From: Amaranthus tricolor
Lineage: Eukaryota > Streptophyta > Magnoliopsida > Caryophyllales > Amaranthaceae
DNA: 64,000 bases
NCBI RefSeq assembly: GCF_026212465.1
Contig: NC_080051.1
Location: forward strand, 14,305,335 to 14,369,334
Direction of reading: 5' to 3'
Position numbers and translations under genes: made by a program
Notes under the pieces: model-generated
Seen by the model: only the letters and a program-made list of their open reading frames with translations
Database searches by the model: none
What the model was told of the DNA's origin: nothing
In this document: in pieces, positions 22,911 to 34,239 of the stretch
Position numbering within the stretch: the first letter of the stretch is position 1
Layout: the number at the start of each line of letters is the position of its first letter

Positions 22911-22941
22911 GATAAGAGGATGGGCCAAAAACAACCACGTG
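22911..22941 (+). promoter_or_regulatory. I-box and G-box upstream of TSP9
   Basis: GATAAG (22,911-22,916) and the palindromic G-box CACGTG (22,936-22,941) lie within 31 bp, about 375 bp upstream of the TSP9 start. This pairing is common in light-regulated photosynthesis gene promoters. A TATA-like CATATAATTA lies at ~23,175. Function is inferred. Confidence 0.4.
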
Positions 22942-23314
22942 TCAATCACAATAACCATACTTAATCATCATTTATCATAAATATATCTCACAAATTTTCC
23001 AAAAATAATAAAATAAAAATAAGAAAAATAATAAAAAAAAATAAAATAAGATTTATAAGACTCCAGTGGTATACCCGTGGTGGAAACACTCCAACAAATA
23101 CAAATAACAAATTCTATTTCCAAAAATCAATATCCAAGGAACGAAATTCACCCAAAAAGACACACTCAAAATTGCATATAATTATTGTTTCATAAGTCTT
23201 TTCCTGAAATAGACTACTGTTATATCATCCAAGACCATATCTTGCTTAAGCAGTCATCACCCTTCTTAGTTCTTCCAGCATCTTCTCAAGTTCAAACGCG
23301 AGCTCGAATCGATA

Positions 23315-23611
23315 ATGGCATCATTACCCTTCGTGTTGAGTGCAGCTGGGACTAGTCGTGTGTTTGCAGCGACAGCAACGAAAGGCGGTGGGTCGACCAA
23401 GGAAAATAAGAGCTTTGTTCATTGGCTTCTTGGGAGTCTTTCAAAGGATGATCAGTTTTTTGAGACAGACCCAATTCTTAATAAGGTGGATGACAAATCA
23501 GGCACTACCAGTAGAAGCAATGGAAGGAAAGGGACTGTTGCAGTGCAGAACAAGAAGAATAATGGTGGTAATGGGGGTGGATTTGGAGGTCTCTTTGCTA
23601 AGAAGCAATAG
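23315..23611 (+). CDS. TSP9: Thylakoid soluble phosphoprotein TSP9
   Basis: A single-exon ORF of 98 residues. Residues 1-~20 are a Ser/Ala/Thr-rich plastid transit peptide ending near [11 protein letters not shown]. The mature part has the family landmarks [20 protein letters not shown], the phosphorylation-prone GRKGTV (70-75) and a Lys/Gly-rich tail [14 protein letters not shown]9 is a plant-specific, largely disordered protein at the stromal face of thylakoids. It binds light-harvesting antenna and photosystems, is phosphorylated on Thr in the light, and affects state transitions and photoprotection. The ATG is the first in the frame. The two overlapping-frame ORFs across it are shadows. 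Confidence 0.85.
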   Translation: MASLPFVLSAAGTSRVFAATATKGGGSTKENKSFVHWLLGSLSKDDQFFETDPILNKVDDKSGTTSRSNGRKGTVAVQNKKNNGGNGGGFGGLFAKKQ

Positions 23612-23619
23612 AGTTTTGA

Positions 23620-25140
23620 TCATGGCTTTAAACTTTGCATTATACATCAATGGAGATGGAGAAATTTGTCTCCTATTACAGTCTCAGTTTCTTACTCTGC
23701 TTTGTCATATATTCTCTTAATTATTGGATGATTTGAGTTCTATTATTGTTTGAATTTCATTGTTATCATTCATTCTTCAATAGCTACAATTGGGTATTTT
23801 AGAAATTTAACATATGTATTTGCCATTTTTTTTCTTTAATTAAGTATACCCTTAATTTATCAAGACTTTTGATGCTCATCCTTGTAAGTTCAATTGTTTT
23901 AGAGATTAATTTGATACAGGTGCAATTTCAGACTATAAACAACAATATTAAATCATCCCAATATTACTAAATGGCTCTAGCCTAGGCGGGTTAAATGTAA
24001 GCGACATTATCCTTGTTAGAAATAACAAAGGTTTTGTTTTCTATTGTCATTAGTAGCAAATTTCATTTACAACTTCATAAAAAGCGCACAAGATTTATTG
24101 AGTCGTTATAATAGAGTCCATTATAATATGAACAAAGAACTAAAAATCTTTCAGCCCATTTATGCAACTATGGTGAAGTACATATGACAATGGCGCTACA
24201 AATAGTTTGGAAGGAGTAAAAGAACTAACATGCCCTTTTAGTTTAGGCAAATTTGTTATCCTAACTTCTGCAACGAAGGATAGTTTTACAATTTTAAGTG
24301 CTTGACTTTTGTTGGTTTAGCTATTGTTGCTTCTGTAGCTAACTTTCAGTTCATGCTGAATATTATTTGGTTCTGTAGTAAACTGTCCCAAGACTGCGTA
24401 TATGCCTAAGACTGCTCCAGACCCCGAAAGCTAGGTACTTATAATGGTTGGTCGAACAAAGAAGCTCTTGATTAGGATTTGGTTTGTGGTTCAATGGGTG
24501 CTTTACACTAGCCTGATTTACATCTCAGTTTACGGATAAAAGCCAAAGAATTGATAGTCAGGATTCTATGTGAAGGTGAGAGTTGGGGTAATACAGAATG
24601 AGGACTGTCACCGAGTGTACTGGGCTAGTGGCTACTGTTCTTGCTGTTGTGATATGTTTATAGAAAAATCTCAAACTCAGTGCGCATATATTCGGGAGAG
24701 GTGATCAGATGCGCAGTCAGTTTCGAGCATAACAGCTAACTTGCTATTGACCCGAACCATCCACAACGACCTAATGTGTATCTGACTGGACAACCTGATT
24801 CAGCACTCAATCAAGTAAATACTATTTCACATAGTAAACTCATTGGTGAATGAAAATAAACTGAAAAACGCACCAATTGGACTTGATCGAAGGATATTTT
24901 TGATATCTCTAATTTTGTTGGAAGGCAGTCTACAGTTTGGTTTACACAATGAATTATTCTACTGCTTGTATTTTATTATACATTGAAAAATAATAGGGGA
25001 TGGGGGTTAGGAAGAACAAGAACTACATCTGTGAGGGAAGGACAGAAGCAACTTACTGATAACCAAAGCGAAAAATCAATGATAGCATTTTCTCAGATTT
25101 GTATCATTACAATAGCAAGAAACCAGCAATCATCCCGACT
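23620..25140. other. Intergenic, no gene recognised
   Basis: Includes the TSP9 3' region. No ORF with a recognisable domain, no tRNA and no bounded transposon was seen. Confidence 0.55.
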
Positions 25141-25149
25141 TGAAGTTAA

Positions 25150-25515
25150 CTAAACGCTGCTTCTCGGATTACCCTGATTTGAAGCAGGAGACGGAGAACA
25201 AGACTTAATATATTCTATGCAATCGTCTATGGCTTCTCTTGAATGAGCATCTACAGAATCTACTGATCTCATTCGCTCTAAAGATGATTTCTTAGATGAA
25301 TACGTCTTTCTTTTGGTTACGAATCTGTAAACATTTTTTACACCATTACCAAACTGCTTTAAAAATGGCACAAACGAAAAGGCACACTTGACAGTCTTTG
25401 AAACTTTGACCCCCTTACTAGCAAATCCTTTACTTGAATTTTGCCTCCTAAAACTCAATTCTTTTTCCCCATGCCTACACGAAATAAACGTTTGTGTATT
25501 ATTACCCCTTGGCAT
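25150..25515 (-). CDS. Small plant josephin-like protein
   Basis: A 121-residue single-exon ORF. It is basic in the first 75 residues (FRRQNSSKGFASKGVKVSK, VKNVYRFVTKRK). The conserved tail has a Ser-rich stretch, RMRSVDSVDAHSREAIDDCI and EYIKSCS. This resembles small plant proteins annotated as josephin-like, which share a C-terminal R-S-x(n)-A-H-x-x-E-A-x-x-D/E-C-I-E-x-I/F element but lack the catalytic josephin fold. The link is from memory of the family, so moderate. It lies on the same strand ~1.7 kb downstream of the catalytic josephin gene. The first Met was chosen; no in-frame upstream start is evident. Confidence 0.55.
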   Translation of the reverse strand: MPRGNNTQTFISCRHGEKELSFRRQNSSKGFASKGVKVSKTVKCAFSFVPFLKQFGNGVKNVYRFVTKRKTYSSKKSSLERMRSVDSVDAHSREAIDDCIEYIKSCSPSPASNQGNPRSSV

Positions 25516-25929
25516 CTGAACAATTCCTATAGGGAGATCGAAGCGGGAATATGAATTGGGAGAAGTTTCAAAATAAATGGCAAAAGGTGAGGTGAATGAA
25601 GTCCTTAGATGAAACTACACAAAGAATTACTTGTAGTCTTAACTCCTTGAAAATTTTCAGTAAATCTTAAGTGGTATTAGCTGGCAGTTAACCCAATAGG
25701 AAAATAATCACCAAAAGGCAGAAAGCAAGCAAGCATACATGGAAAACAATTTGAAATTGATGTTATTCCTTAAAAGGATAACTAACTTGCATTAATTATC
25801 TTTATCTTCTATTTCTGGTAGATTAAGGAAAGGAAAAGCATGGAACAAGACTAAGGATTTACTACAACTGACAAATTATTACGTATTATATATTGGGACA
25901 GGTCCAAGTGACCTATGTCCATTAGAAGT

Positions 25930-25963
25930 CATAATATATCGCCAATTTGGCATCTATATAAAG
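25930..25963 (+). promoter_or_regulatory. Isolated core-promoter-like module
   Basis: GCCAATTTGGC followed by TATATAAAG (25,955-25,963). It has core-promoter composition, but no coding frame follows within 1 kb. It could be the remnant of a transposon promoter or chance. Confidence 0.2.
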
Positions 25964-27178
25964 GTTGCAAAAGCCAACCCCATTCTCATTTTGCCTACAA
26001 TATTATGTACCAGCGTCACATAGTTCACTAATAGCCTCGCGAATCGCAAATCGAAAAAAAAAATTAGTCAGTTTTAGGCTATATTTGAACCATTTTGAGG
26101 AATCGCGAACTCAAAAGGCGAACTAACTAGCGAATTATGTTTCACTATTCTGTACCGGTGAAATTGCTATAATTTTTTAAAAGCTCAAATATAGGACAAG
26201 AAAATTCAGCAATTTCATTTGGACGGAAAAGTATCATGCAAAACTTGCTTTTAACAAACAATTGTAGATGTATGATCCTTCCTCCCAAGGACTTTTTCTC
26301 AGTATTAGACAGATAGAAGATATATGGAAAGATATGCTCATAGCGCAAAAACAAGGCCACATCAGTCGGCCACATCCTGTCGTGCGTTTGAAAGGTTTTT
26401 AAATTTGCAAAAACGATACTACTTAGGGTGTGTATTTTTAGGCCGATTCACGGGATCTCATGATTTTGGCTGATATTTTGCGACATGACAACTACATCCC
26501 CGTGTTGTTACCACAATCATGACCGTTACAACATTTTTGCACTATTATCCATTTGACATGCTAATCAAAGAAAAAAAAACTCAAACAAAGTCCTACAAAA
26601 GAGAAAGGTAAGATTACTTCAATTTTCTCTTTCCATTATTTTATTCAAGAAAAACAACAGAAACAACCATGAGGCATATCTCTGATACGAATCGGCAGGC
26701 CTATAGTATTAATGAACTAAGACCAGAAACCTTTAAAAATATGGATGAATTTACACTAGTACATTCGACCTTATAACAAATAGACTCATGTGATTCTAAA
26801 CAGCTTGTATTTGTGTTCTCATTGCAGGATGTAAAAGATCAACAATTAACAGTGAAGAAAGGGAGAACAAAGCACTGACCAGCATGGCAACAATGGAGCT
26901 TGTACCCAGAAATATGACAATCATCATTCCTTATAGCTTCTCCTACAACCAACTCCGAAAAATCAGCCCTGAAACAACTCTTTCACCAACAGGATCACCA
27001 CAGTACATAAACATCAACCGTCCTGTACTCCTTTTTCGATGTCCAGGACAAACAGAACTCACAAACCACCAAGCACCCATTCAATTATACCAAAGATTTT
27101 GAAGTTCGATGCCTAAGTTTTCCAATAGTTCTACTTCAACATCATCTACTAACTGATTAAATCAACTGATAGTCAGTT

Positions 27179-27944
27179 TTATTGTCTATCATTCATAACT
27201 AGCAAAATCTCACCACCAACATTTATGACATCATCCAAAAACATTCTAACATCATCTACATTCTTGAATACACCAGGAGCTTTCAAATCACTATCCAAAT
27301 TATACCAAACCCCATTAATCTTTCTCAAAGTAAACCAATGCCTATTCTTCCAAAGCCCACCATACATTCTAACTGGAACATTCAACACAATCCCCATCAA
27401 CCCATTTTCTGATCCATCAAGAACAATCGAAGAGGCCCCATTTCGACGATCATGCCAAACTACATTCTTACCCCTTTTTTCAAGGGCAGTTATCAATACA
27501 TTGACATCATAATTCCCAGTAATCAAATTATGGTGAGGCTTGCACACAAAAGAAATAGGGTTCCATTTTACATGGATTGGATCATCTAGAATGAGTTCTT
27601 CGGCAATTCTATCCAAATCAGCTCTGCTAAATGCATCTTTCTCCTAAAATTCATTAAAACCCCCTAATTAATTCGTTAATATTGAACTATAAATATCCAA
27701 TCCTAGATGAACTTCTAACATTCATTGAACCCTTGAATTTTCAATAGATATTGAACAATAAAGATCCGACCTTTATTATTTCATGCACAATTGATAAAAA
27801 TCAATCATTCAAGATATTAGAAATCAAATTAAAGAAAGTGGGGAAGTTGGGAATTACCTGAAAGAGATTGTTTAAGGCATGGAGTAGGCAAAACTGCAAC
27901 CTTTGACGTTCATGGTAAACTTCTGATATGATTTGCTCCGCCAT
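27179..27944 (-). CDS. Josephin-domain deubiquitinase (JOSD-like), two exons
   Basis: Exon 1 is 27,944-27,858 and exon 2 is 27,643-27,179, with a GT-AG intron, giving 183 residues. That is the size of the JOSD1/2 class and far shorter than ataxin-3. Exon 1 encodes VYHERQRLQFCLLHALNNLF with the catalytic Cys19. Exon 2 opens EKDAFSRADLDRIAEEL, then GNYDVNVLITALE and VWHDRR. The catalytic His131 lies in NRHWFTLRKING, and YNLDS supplies the third residue (N/D, ~144-146). Josephins are cysteine proteases that cleave ubiquitin; no ubiquitin-interacting motifs are present, as expected for this class. The start is supported by matching the YHERQ start of the family. All key residues are present, so it should be functional. 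Confidence 0.9.
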
Positions 27945-28099
27945 TTTGTCTCTTACAAGTTTCCGATTTTGAAACCGAGAACTTATGTCTTGAATCTTTC
28001 TAATCCAGAAAATATTAGACGCATAAGATGAGAAGAATTTGAAGCCTAAAGATGAGTAGAACAGGGGATTCCTTTCTTAGAGTAGAATGGTTTGCTAAT

Positions 28100-29400
28100 T
28101 GCTACGTTTTGTATCGATCAATAATCAATAAAATATCAATAATTAATAATTATTGATAACTAATAAAATATACTACTGATGATAGGACTTATGGCACGTG
28201 TCACATTCCCATTAAAAAATTTTCTACCTATTTTCTATTATTGAATGGAAATATTTGATTTTTGACTTCACATTTAAGGAAGTAATTAACACTATATTTC
28301 TTTATATAACCCTATAATTCTTTTATCCCAAATCATAAAGAAAATTAATACTTAAAAACAAAAAAATAAAATAACAAATTTCTATTTTCATATACACAAT
28401 CTCAAGTCTTAGCTCAAAAATTATATTATAGTAGTATGTTATATTCAGTTTATATATTTTATGATTCATTTAAATTTTTTAATAATTAATCATACATGAT
28501 AATAATTTACAAATTAAATTAAAATATAATATATTGATGGAAAATCTATAATCTTTCAATGATGAAATCATAAAAAATGATTTTTTGATAATAAATAGAG
28601 TATTCTATTGGATGTTAAAATTGCAATAATTAAAATTTAATAAAAACTATTGACAGACATTTCTCGATTTACTTGAATTTTATGTTTTCATCAATATAGT
28701 TTACCGATAATCAATTTGATAAATTTTTATTGATTGATGGTATTTTTTTGTCTATTTTTTCACATACTAGTTGTGAGGCCTCGTGCGTCCTTCAAATTAT
28801 ACTATCGAATTTCACAATGATATTTTATACATTTCTATTAATAATAAACGAAAGAAAATATTAGAATCTGAATATGTTGGTACATAAGGAGTATTGTGAC
28901 ATGTTATTGTAAAATAGAAAATGAGCTACAACAATGCAATTCACTTTTCAAATAAGGTAACACATGATGCTAAGTACAAATCACATTATCGCAAGCAGAT
29001 TTTGTCCAACAATTATATATCTTTCATTTTATGCAGATATGTTCTTGGCTTGGGTACAATATAATGTTCCATATATCGTCCCTTTAAAAAAGAACTTCCA
29101 TACCAGAGCTTCTTGGGAGGTAGGAAGAGATTCAAAATATGATCTTCTATCCTTGCAATTTCAGTTGTGAATTGCACAATAGCGTAACATCTTGTTCCTC
29201 CAAAAATGCTTTGATTGCTTCAGCAAACATAGTAGACGCAAAACCATGCAGCAGAATTGTGCAAGACATATAGAATGATCAAAACAAAACCTGAACAAGT
29301 TCAGATTGGGTGAGCTGTTTATCCATCATGCTTGCATGAAGGGCTTCTTCAATTCAGTTGGAACTCGATCATCTGGAACAAAATTCAATTGAGTAGAAAG
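28100..29400. other. Intergenic; possible exon-like minus-strand frames near 29.2-29.4 kb
   Basis: 28,100-28,930 is AT-rich with nothing recognised. On minus, 29,326-29,400 reads LSTQLNFVPDDRVPTELKKP and ~29,180-29,250 reads FASTMFAEAIKAFLEEQDV. Both look protein-like but I cannot assign a family. They abut the solo LTR at 29,405 and may be remnants of an interrupted gene. Confidence 0.25.
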
Positions 29401-29404
29401 GTCA

Positions 29405-30146
29405 TGTTGTGAATGGGCTAATGCAATGGTGAAGAAACAAGAAACAAGAAACAAACTAATGCAAAGTAAACCACAAAAATAGAGCACAACAATGAAAGAA
29501 GCAAAACACACAATATATATAAGGTATCTAATGATACCTCCCTTCAAACAAAGTATCTTATCATTAATATAAACTCATTTACACTAATGACTCACCTTAT
29601 GAAGCTTTAAGAACAATCTCCCAAAGCAAAAATTGAACCTTTACTTCAATCTCTCACAAATATGCAAATACAAAGAGGAAGAACTCTTATGGTGTGAACC
29701 TTAGTTTTACTTTCTTGTATATGCCTCCTCAATACCCTAATGATGTTCTAAAACTCTTTATATAGCCCTAAACATATTAGAATAACCTAGGATAAAAGAC
29801 TTAAAAGCCCACAAAATCCCGCAACGACAAAACAGAAACTGACGCTGAAGCTTGCTCAGGTCGAGCAACTGTCCAGTACCTATTGGAATGCTGCTGCTGA
29901 TCTGCTCGACCGAGCCCCACTTGCTCGATTGGTCGAGCGGTTCGTCTGTGCCTCTGATCTTCGTGTCTTGGCTTCATTAAGACATCCAAGTCATCCACCT
30001 TGATCACTTCATCAAGTGATCCAAAATATATACTTTCATACTCCTTTGCACACGCAACATCGCTCTTAAACGTGCAAGCTAAGGAGTACGCTACGAGGTG
30101 ATCGAACTCACTTCTATCAAGGTGAGATTTGGTGCTTCATTCAACA
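29405..30146 (-). mobile_element. Solo LTR, 742 bp, target duplication GGTCA
   Basis: Bounded by TGTTGT at 29,405 and TCAACA ending at 30,146, with identical 5-bp flanks GGTCA (29,400-29,404 and 30,147-30,151). On minus the LTR starts TGTTGAATGAAGCACC. A TATA box (TATATAAAG, 29,764-29,756) follows a GC-rich upstream region with repeated GCTCGA / TCGAGC words (29,840-29,945). No internal coding region is present, so it is a recombination product of a full element. The family was not identified. Confidence 0.85.
29756..29764 (-). promoter_or_regulatory. TATA box of the solo LTR
   Basis: TATATAAAG on minus, ~385 bp from the LTR 5' end. It is the expected U3 core promoter. Confidence 0.5.
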
Positions 30147-30195
30147 GGTCAGATAAACATTTGAGTAAAATACGATAAAAGTGAGCTACAACTCA

Positions 30196-31077
30196 TAGGG
30201 ACAGAGACGAAACTTACAAGAGGGCGAAACGGGGCTTTGTCCCCCCGAGATTTTGGCGATAATTCTTTTTGTAGTATACAATATATTCCAACTATGTCTA
30301 AAAGAAATAGAATAAAGAAAAAAGTTTATAAAAATCAAATTGTATATAATATCTTTACAAATTTATCTTTCGACCTTTAAAAAAAGCTTGAAAAGTACAA
30401 GAAATTTGGAGAATCACAAGAAATTAAGTATAATACTTTTGAGTAGATTTAATAGTAATGTAAATTTGCATCATTTTTTTTTGTTAGCTCTTTTTTTAGC
30501 TAAAAAGGAATGAGGAGAGTAATTCTAGTATGTGTTATGAGGGTAAATGTTTAAGGAGGAAATAAAAGTGAAACTACATAAATAAAGGTAAGTAATGTGA
30601 AATTAAAAGGGGAGATAAATAATTAAAAAAATAATGGTATGAGAAAGATGAATGAAAAAGAAGATAATCAACCTTATTTTGAGGAGAAAGAGTAAAAATA
30701 TTTCCTCCATCTCACTAAGGTAAATTATTAACTCAAAATCAAAAAAATTAATTTTTATATTTTTTCTTCTCCATCACTTCAGAATTATAATAATAACAAT
30801 AATACAATATTCTTTTAATTTTCTACTTCAATAACCATGTTTTCTTACTTGACTCTAATTTCTCTCATAATCATCATCATTATCATCATCATTGTATTAT
30901 TTCTCTCATAAATATTTACACATAACACAAGTATGACCTTAAAATATTATATTTATTAATTTTATATATATAGAACATAATCTTAAACTTGATAGAAAAA
31001 CCAAGTAAAAAAGCTTACATAATGTATTATAGTAATCTCGTCCCCCTAAAAATTTGTTCAAGTTTCGCCATTGCATA
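30196..31077. mobile_element. Possible hAT-like non-autonomous element
   Basis: Left TAGGGACAGAGACGAAACTT and right, inverted, TATGCAATGGCGAAACTTGA share the CGAAACTT core. Next to both ends lie GGGG/CGAGAT words (30,229-30,255; 31,036-31,047) in inverted orientation. The interior is AT-rich without coding capacity. No 8-bp duplication is visible. Confidence 0.35.
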
Positions 31078-31091
31078 GGGAATATACACAC

Positions 31092-31165
31092 ATTTTGATA
31101 TATAGGGTCATTTTTGGTAAAATAATAAAATTCTAGTTGCAAAAAATGACCCCATATATCAAAAT
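31092..31165. repeat. Hairpin with 26-bp arms
   Basis: ATTTTGATATATAGGGTCAT and the inverted ATGACCCCATATATCAAAAT surround a ~22-bp loop. It may be a minimal MITE. Confidence 0.75.
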
Positions 31166-31199
31166 TGATCTATACACACATTTCAAGTCAAAAAAACTT

Positions 31200-31560
31200 T
31201 AAGACATGAAAAACCGGAGTAGATGCTTATGATCTTATAGCAACAGTTCTAGAAATAGTGTTCTATTCTGCTTGATTGTATGAACATTCTTGCACCTTTG
31301 CTTCTAAATCTCGTAGATAACTTCATTATAAGCAATGACATAAGGCTTAAGAGCTCGAATTATTCTTCTTACACATCGTTGAGACTCTTGACACTCCCAA
31401 AGATGAGTTAGCAGCTGGTTGTTTTCTTGACTAAATCTTAGGAGCACTACTGACCTAACTTGTTTTATATAATTACAGTGAATGAATAGGTGAGGATCAA
31501 CTCTAGCATTCTAACATTGAATGTTCTCTTTAGTAGCAAGGATGTTGTCAATAAAGGTGT
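31200..31560 (-). pseudogene. LINE zinc-finger-like remnant
   Basis: On minus, LLTHLWECQESQRCVRRIIR followed by IRALKPYVIAYNEVIYEI resembles the C-terminal zf-RVT region of plant LINE reverse transcriptases. There is no RT core next to it and a stop lies within. Assignment is tentative. Confidence 0.35.
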
Positions 31561-32190
31561 TCTAAACACAACCGATCACCTGATATTCACCCGATTTTGT
31601 AACTGAACCCGATTTCACCCGACTTTAAAATGGATTAAAATTATATAAAAACTATTAAGGACACAAGACCCGATTTTAAACCGATACGACAAACCTGACC
31701 CGAAATTGACCTAATGGCCCAAACGAACACTAACACTGACTTTTGGTTCATAAAGCAGGTCATAATTTTTGGGATTAAGTCTTGGCATTATTGTTATTTC
31801 CTTTTAACCTAAGTTGCTATGTAACATTATAAATTTTTTAATCCTTATATGATAATAGTGTTATCCTTATATGATAATAGTGTTAGGTCATTTATATTAC
31901 ACTACAAAAAAAATACAACTTATCGATAAAAATTCACCGACTAACCTTAAACAGTCGAAAATTTCCGACTAAATTGCTATTGAATTAGTTTTTGGTCGAA
32001 ATTTTGAATTAGAAAAAAAAATTTACTTTTAACTACTTTCCGACTAACTTCCGACTGAATTTTAGTCGGTAATTTAGTCTGAAAGTCGGTGAAAAATTTA
32101 GTTTGTGAAAAAAAAATCTTTGTTTTCATTTCTTTAGTTAACCAAATGTAGGTTTAAGTTGCAAACTTTTGATGTAGAATACAAAAGTGG

Positions 32191-32245
32191 TGTAGTGGTT
32201 ACCATTTAAGTCTTGCACACCAAAGGACCCTTGTTCAAACCAAGC
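32191..32245 (+). repeat. tRNA-like (SINE-like) segment
   Basis: TGTAGTGGTTACCA resembles an A box and, 40 nt later, TTGTTCAAACC resembles a B box. A similar block (GGCCTAGAGGTTGG...CTACCAAAGGCA) occurs at 46,930-46,985 near the other CACTA end, without the B box. Confidence 0.3.
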
Positions 32246-32329
32246 CAAAAACATATTTTGTGATGTTGATTAGTTTCGGGAAGCGCACGTGAATCACGAA
32301 TAGTCTTGCATTATTAATTTATTTTGTCT

Positions 32330-34235
32330 TACTAGTTTAATTTTTCGTTACTCGAAAAGTTTAATTTGCATTATTAATATATTAATAATATACAACAACT
32401 AATAATGCATCAATACGATACGACTAATAATATACTATACAACTATTAATATACGAATATTATACTTATACGACTAATACGAGTAATAATATAATAATAC
32501 AAGTAAAAATATACTAATAATGCACTAATACGAGTACTTATATACTATACAACTAATCATACTACTACAATTTTTATTAAATAACTTACCTCAAAATATA
32601 ATTTTAAAAAATATTAATTTTTGAACTTTTATACAAATATAAAATTAGAAATAATAATGGCTAAAATTTTAAACATTATCAAAAGATCATAACCAATAAT
32701 ATGCTATTAATGTACTAATACAAGTATAATAATGCTCTAATACGAATAATAACATACAAATGCAACTAACAATATACTAATACTATATGACGACTAATAA
32801 TACATTAATACGATGAATAATGCACCAATTCGATACGACTAAAAATATACTAACATTACAATAATACAACTAATTACACTAATACGACTAATACTATGCT
32901 AATACGACTAATAATATATTTGTACTATACTAATACGACTAATAATATACAAAAACTACACTAATGCCATTAATAATATACTAATAATGCATTAATACAA
33001 GTAATAATATATTAAAACAACTAATAATATAATATTAATACAGTAATACAATAACTAATAATAAACTAATAAGAGTAACACTATAAGACGACTAATAATA
33101 CATTAATACGACTAATACTATACTAATACGAGTAATAATATATTTATACGACTAATTATAATACTAATACAACTAATAATACACTAATAAGAGTAATACT
33201 ATATAACGACTAATAATACATTAATACGACTAATAATGCATCAATACGATACGATCAATAATAATATACTAATACAACTATAATCATACATTCAATTAAT
33301 TTTACTGTATGATAGACAAATGAAGTTTGATTATGAGCATGCCATTTGTCTTTTTTCCATTGGATGGTATTAATAGAATTTCACTGATTTGCATTTTCAC
33401 ACTTATCATATTTACAAATTTATATTTTCGGAAAAACCCATACATTTATGGATGCAATAAATCACAATTAATCCAATTACACCACTGAAAAATTATAATG
33501 AGATTTTACTGATTTGCATTTTTACACTTACCATATTTACAAATTTATATTTTCGGATGAATTCATATATTTATGGATGCAATAAATCACAATTATTCCA
33601 ATTACGCTGCTGTATATCAATGGACTGTTTAAAAAATTATAATGGGAAATATATAATGTACTATGTAGAACATTATATTTTGTCTAATAAAATTTTGGAA
33701 TTACATCACGTAGAAAATTATACTACAGAATAAATTACATTTATTCCAGTGTAATTGGAATTACAATATTTAGAAAATTATACTCCAAAATTACACTATG
33801 TATAAAAGTATACAGCAATTTAGAAAATTAATTAATCATTAAAATCAGTCATTAACATTGTTAGTCATGGACAATTTTACGACGCCGTTTCTAGAGTGAT
33901 TAGCAGGAAATGACTAAGAATTCTCATATGCGACAAGGATGGTGAAATATATATCATCGTACTGAGAATGTAGTATATAAAAAAGTGTTTCAATACCTAT
34001 AAACTCTTTATTAACAACCTATTTTGTGCTTATTTATATTTAATTTTTTTTAATTACAATATACATATTTTATTAAAATACTAACGTATTTAAAAATCCG
34101 TGCGATTTCCATCCTAGTATACTAATATTACTCTAATACGACTAATACGAGTAATAATATACTAACATAACTTATACGAGTATAATATACTAATACTAAT
34201 AAAACTAATAATACATTAATGCGACTAATTGCATG
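32330..34235. repeat. Degenerate ACTAATACGACTAATAATA minisatellite
   Basis: Imperfect repeats of CTAATACGACTAATAATATA fill 32,330-33,300 and return at 34,100-34,235. The same words reappear at 38,320-38,355, so a single array has probably been split by insertions (33,300-34,100 and 34,240-38,310). No coding content. Confidence 0.7.
33384..33612. repeat. Tandem duplication, ~125-bp period
   Basis: CTGATTTGCATTTTCACACT... and CTGATTTGCATTTTTACACT... start 125 bp apart and stay alike through TTTATGGATGCAATAAATCA. Two copies. Confidence 0.85.
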
Positions 34236-34239
34236 CTAA

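Noticed and set aside
26884..27102. 72-codon plus-strand ORF beside the josephin gene
   Set aside because: No recognised motif, no intron or promoter support; lies in the josephin 3' flank.
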